Shown in pieces: positions 63,700 to 64,000 of a DNA stretch of 64,000 nt. The translations under genes were made by a program, and so were the position numbers. The stretch comes from Granulosicoccus sp045106475. GTDB taxonomy: Bacteria > Pseudomonadota > Gammaproteobacteria > Granulosicoccales > Granulosicoccaceae. The stretch lies in NCBI GenBank assembly GCA_045106475.1, contig JBGCEO010000011.1, positions 1-64,000 of the forward strand, read 5' to 3'. The notes under the pieces are model-generated. The model had not been told where the DNA came from, made no database searches, and saw only the letters and a list, made by a program, of their open reading frames with translations. Each line of letters opens with the position of its first letter. Within the stretch, counting starts at the first letter, position 1.

Positions 63700-63893
63700 C
63701 TAGCATTTGGTATCTGCACTCTTTGGCTTTACGATTGTGGTTGTTGACAACCCAGTCACACTAATACCGGTCATTTTCAGTCAAATTGCACCAACTGATC
63801 GTATCACCGCGCATTTGCAGATCAGTGGGTATTATTAAGCATATGAATCTACGCTACCATGCGCATTCGTCACCGCACTATGAGAAATTAAAA

Positions 63894-64000
63894 ATGAAAA
63901 CTTTTGCCACCGCACTATTTGCCACAGCCTGCCTGGGGCATGGAGCCCTTGCCTCTGCGGAGGATATCAAGATCGGCTTCGTCACCACATTGACCACCGG
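63894..64000 (+). CDS. ABC transporter solute-binding protein, 5' end only
   Basis: The gene runs off the right edge after 35 codons. MKTFATALFATACLGHGALASA is a signal peptide with AxA cleavage, and EDIKIGFVTTLTT is the usual first strand of LivK-type (Peripla_BP_6) binding proteins for branched-chain amino acids or related compounds. The full substrate cannot be known from this fragment. The long upstream region holds a candidate promoter and palindrome. Confidence 0.75.
   Translation, partial: MKTFATALFATACLGHGALASAEDIKIGFVTTLTT

Larger units (their letters stand above)
63353..63893. other. Intergenic region with palindrome and candidate promoter
   Basis: 541 bases without a gene between the CsgG-like lipoprotein and the downstream solute-binding protein. 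It holds a GTCTAGAC palindrome with a second CTAGAC nearby (63490-63520), a CAACCCAG palindrome, a second GACAACCCAG copy and a candidate -35/-10 pair. The rest looks unremarkable. Confidence 0.6.

Overview
The window looks like chromosome of a free-living, probably marine, heterotrophic Gammaproteobacterium. Typical proteobacterial housekeeping genes support this: rlmKL, sohB, csrA, E. coli-type argG, mnmH, ETF-quinone oxidoreductase and several c-di-GMP enzymes. I cannot name the genus. I see no tRNA, rRNA, CRISPR array or prophage. The only mobile DNA is the 3' end of a transposase gene running off the left edge.

Layout. 0-7 kb: transposase remnant, an ADP-forming acyl-CoA synthetase, an exported amidohydrolase, then a two-gene surface module (Ig-like exported protein and a CBM9-like lipoprotein carrying a 27-unit hexanucleotide repeat). 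7-13 kb: an ankyrin protein whose N-terminus resembles a type IV pilin, an M16C peptidase, csrA and a histone H1-like protein. 13-17 kb: a two-gene DNA-repair module (Rad3/DinG-type helicase with a PD-(D/E)XK-like N-terminus, and a FAN1-type VRR-NUC nuclease). 17-24 kb: glutathione peroxidase-like protein, DUF3429 protein, flavin reductase, an oxidoreductase-SelD fusion with mnmH (selenium for tRNA 2-selenouridine), and argG. 24-36 kb: a nucleoside salvage region, all on the minus strand. It holds a BMP-type nucleoside ABC importer, a K+/H+ antiporter, a glutamine amidotransferase, a cadherin-like lipoprotein, nucleoside hydrolase and ribokinase.

36-45 kb: acyl-CoA and leucine-type metabolism (HMG-CoA lyase, crotonase-fold ECHDC3-like protein, thioesterase, dehalogenase, class III CoA-transferase, acyl-CoA synthetase) around a signalling cassette (membrane protein, Hpt, REC-PAS-GGDEF-EAL). 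45-54 kb: HDOD protein, SohB, RlmKL, beta-CASP hydrolase, ETF-QO and a large disordered Arg/Asn/Gln-rich protein. 54-64 kb: SulP transporter with a tandem universal stress protein, a periplasmic binding protein paired with a CHASE-PAS-GGDEF-EAL sensor, a DadA-like oxidoreductase, a CsgG-like lipoprotein and the start of an ABC solute-binding protein.

How the genes connect. The importer brings in nucleosides, the hydrolase releases base and ribose, and ribokinase traps the ribose. SelD makes selenophosphate, which MnmH uses on tRNA. ETF-QO, HMG-CoA lyase and the CoA enzymes belong to acyl and branched-chain amino acid breakdown. The least explained items are the pilin-like/ankyrin fusion, the repeat-bearing lipoprotein pair, the disordered protein at 53-54 kb and the lipoprotein coupled to nucleoside hydrolase. 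Domain calls come from reading the translated sequence; no database search was run.
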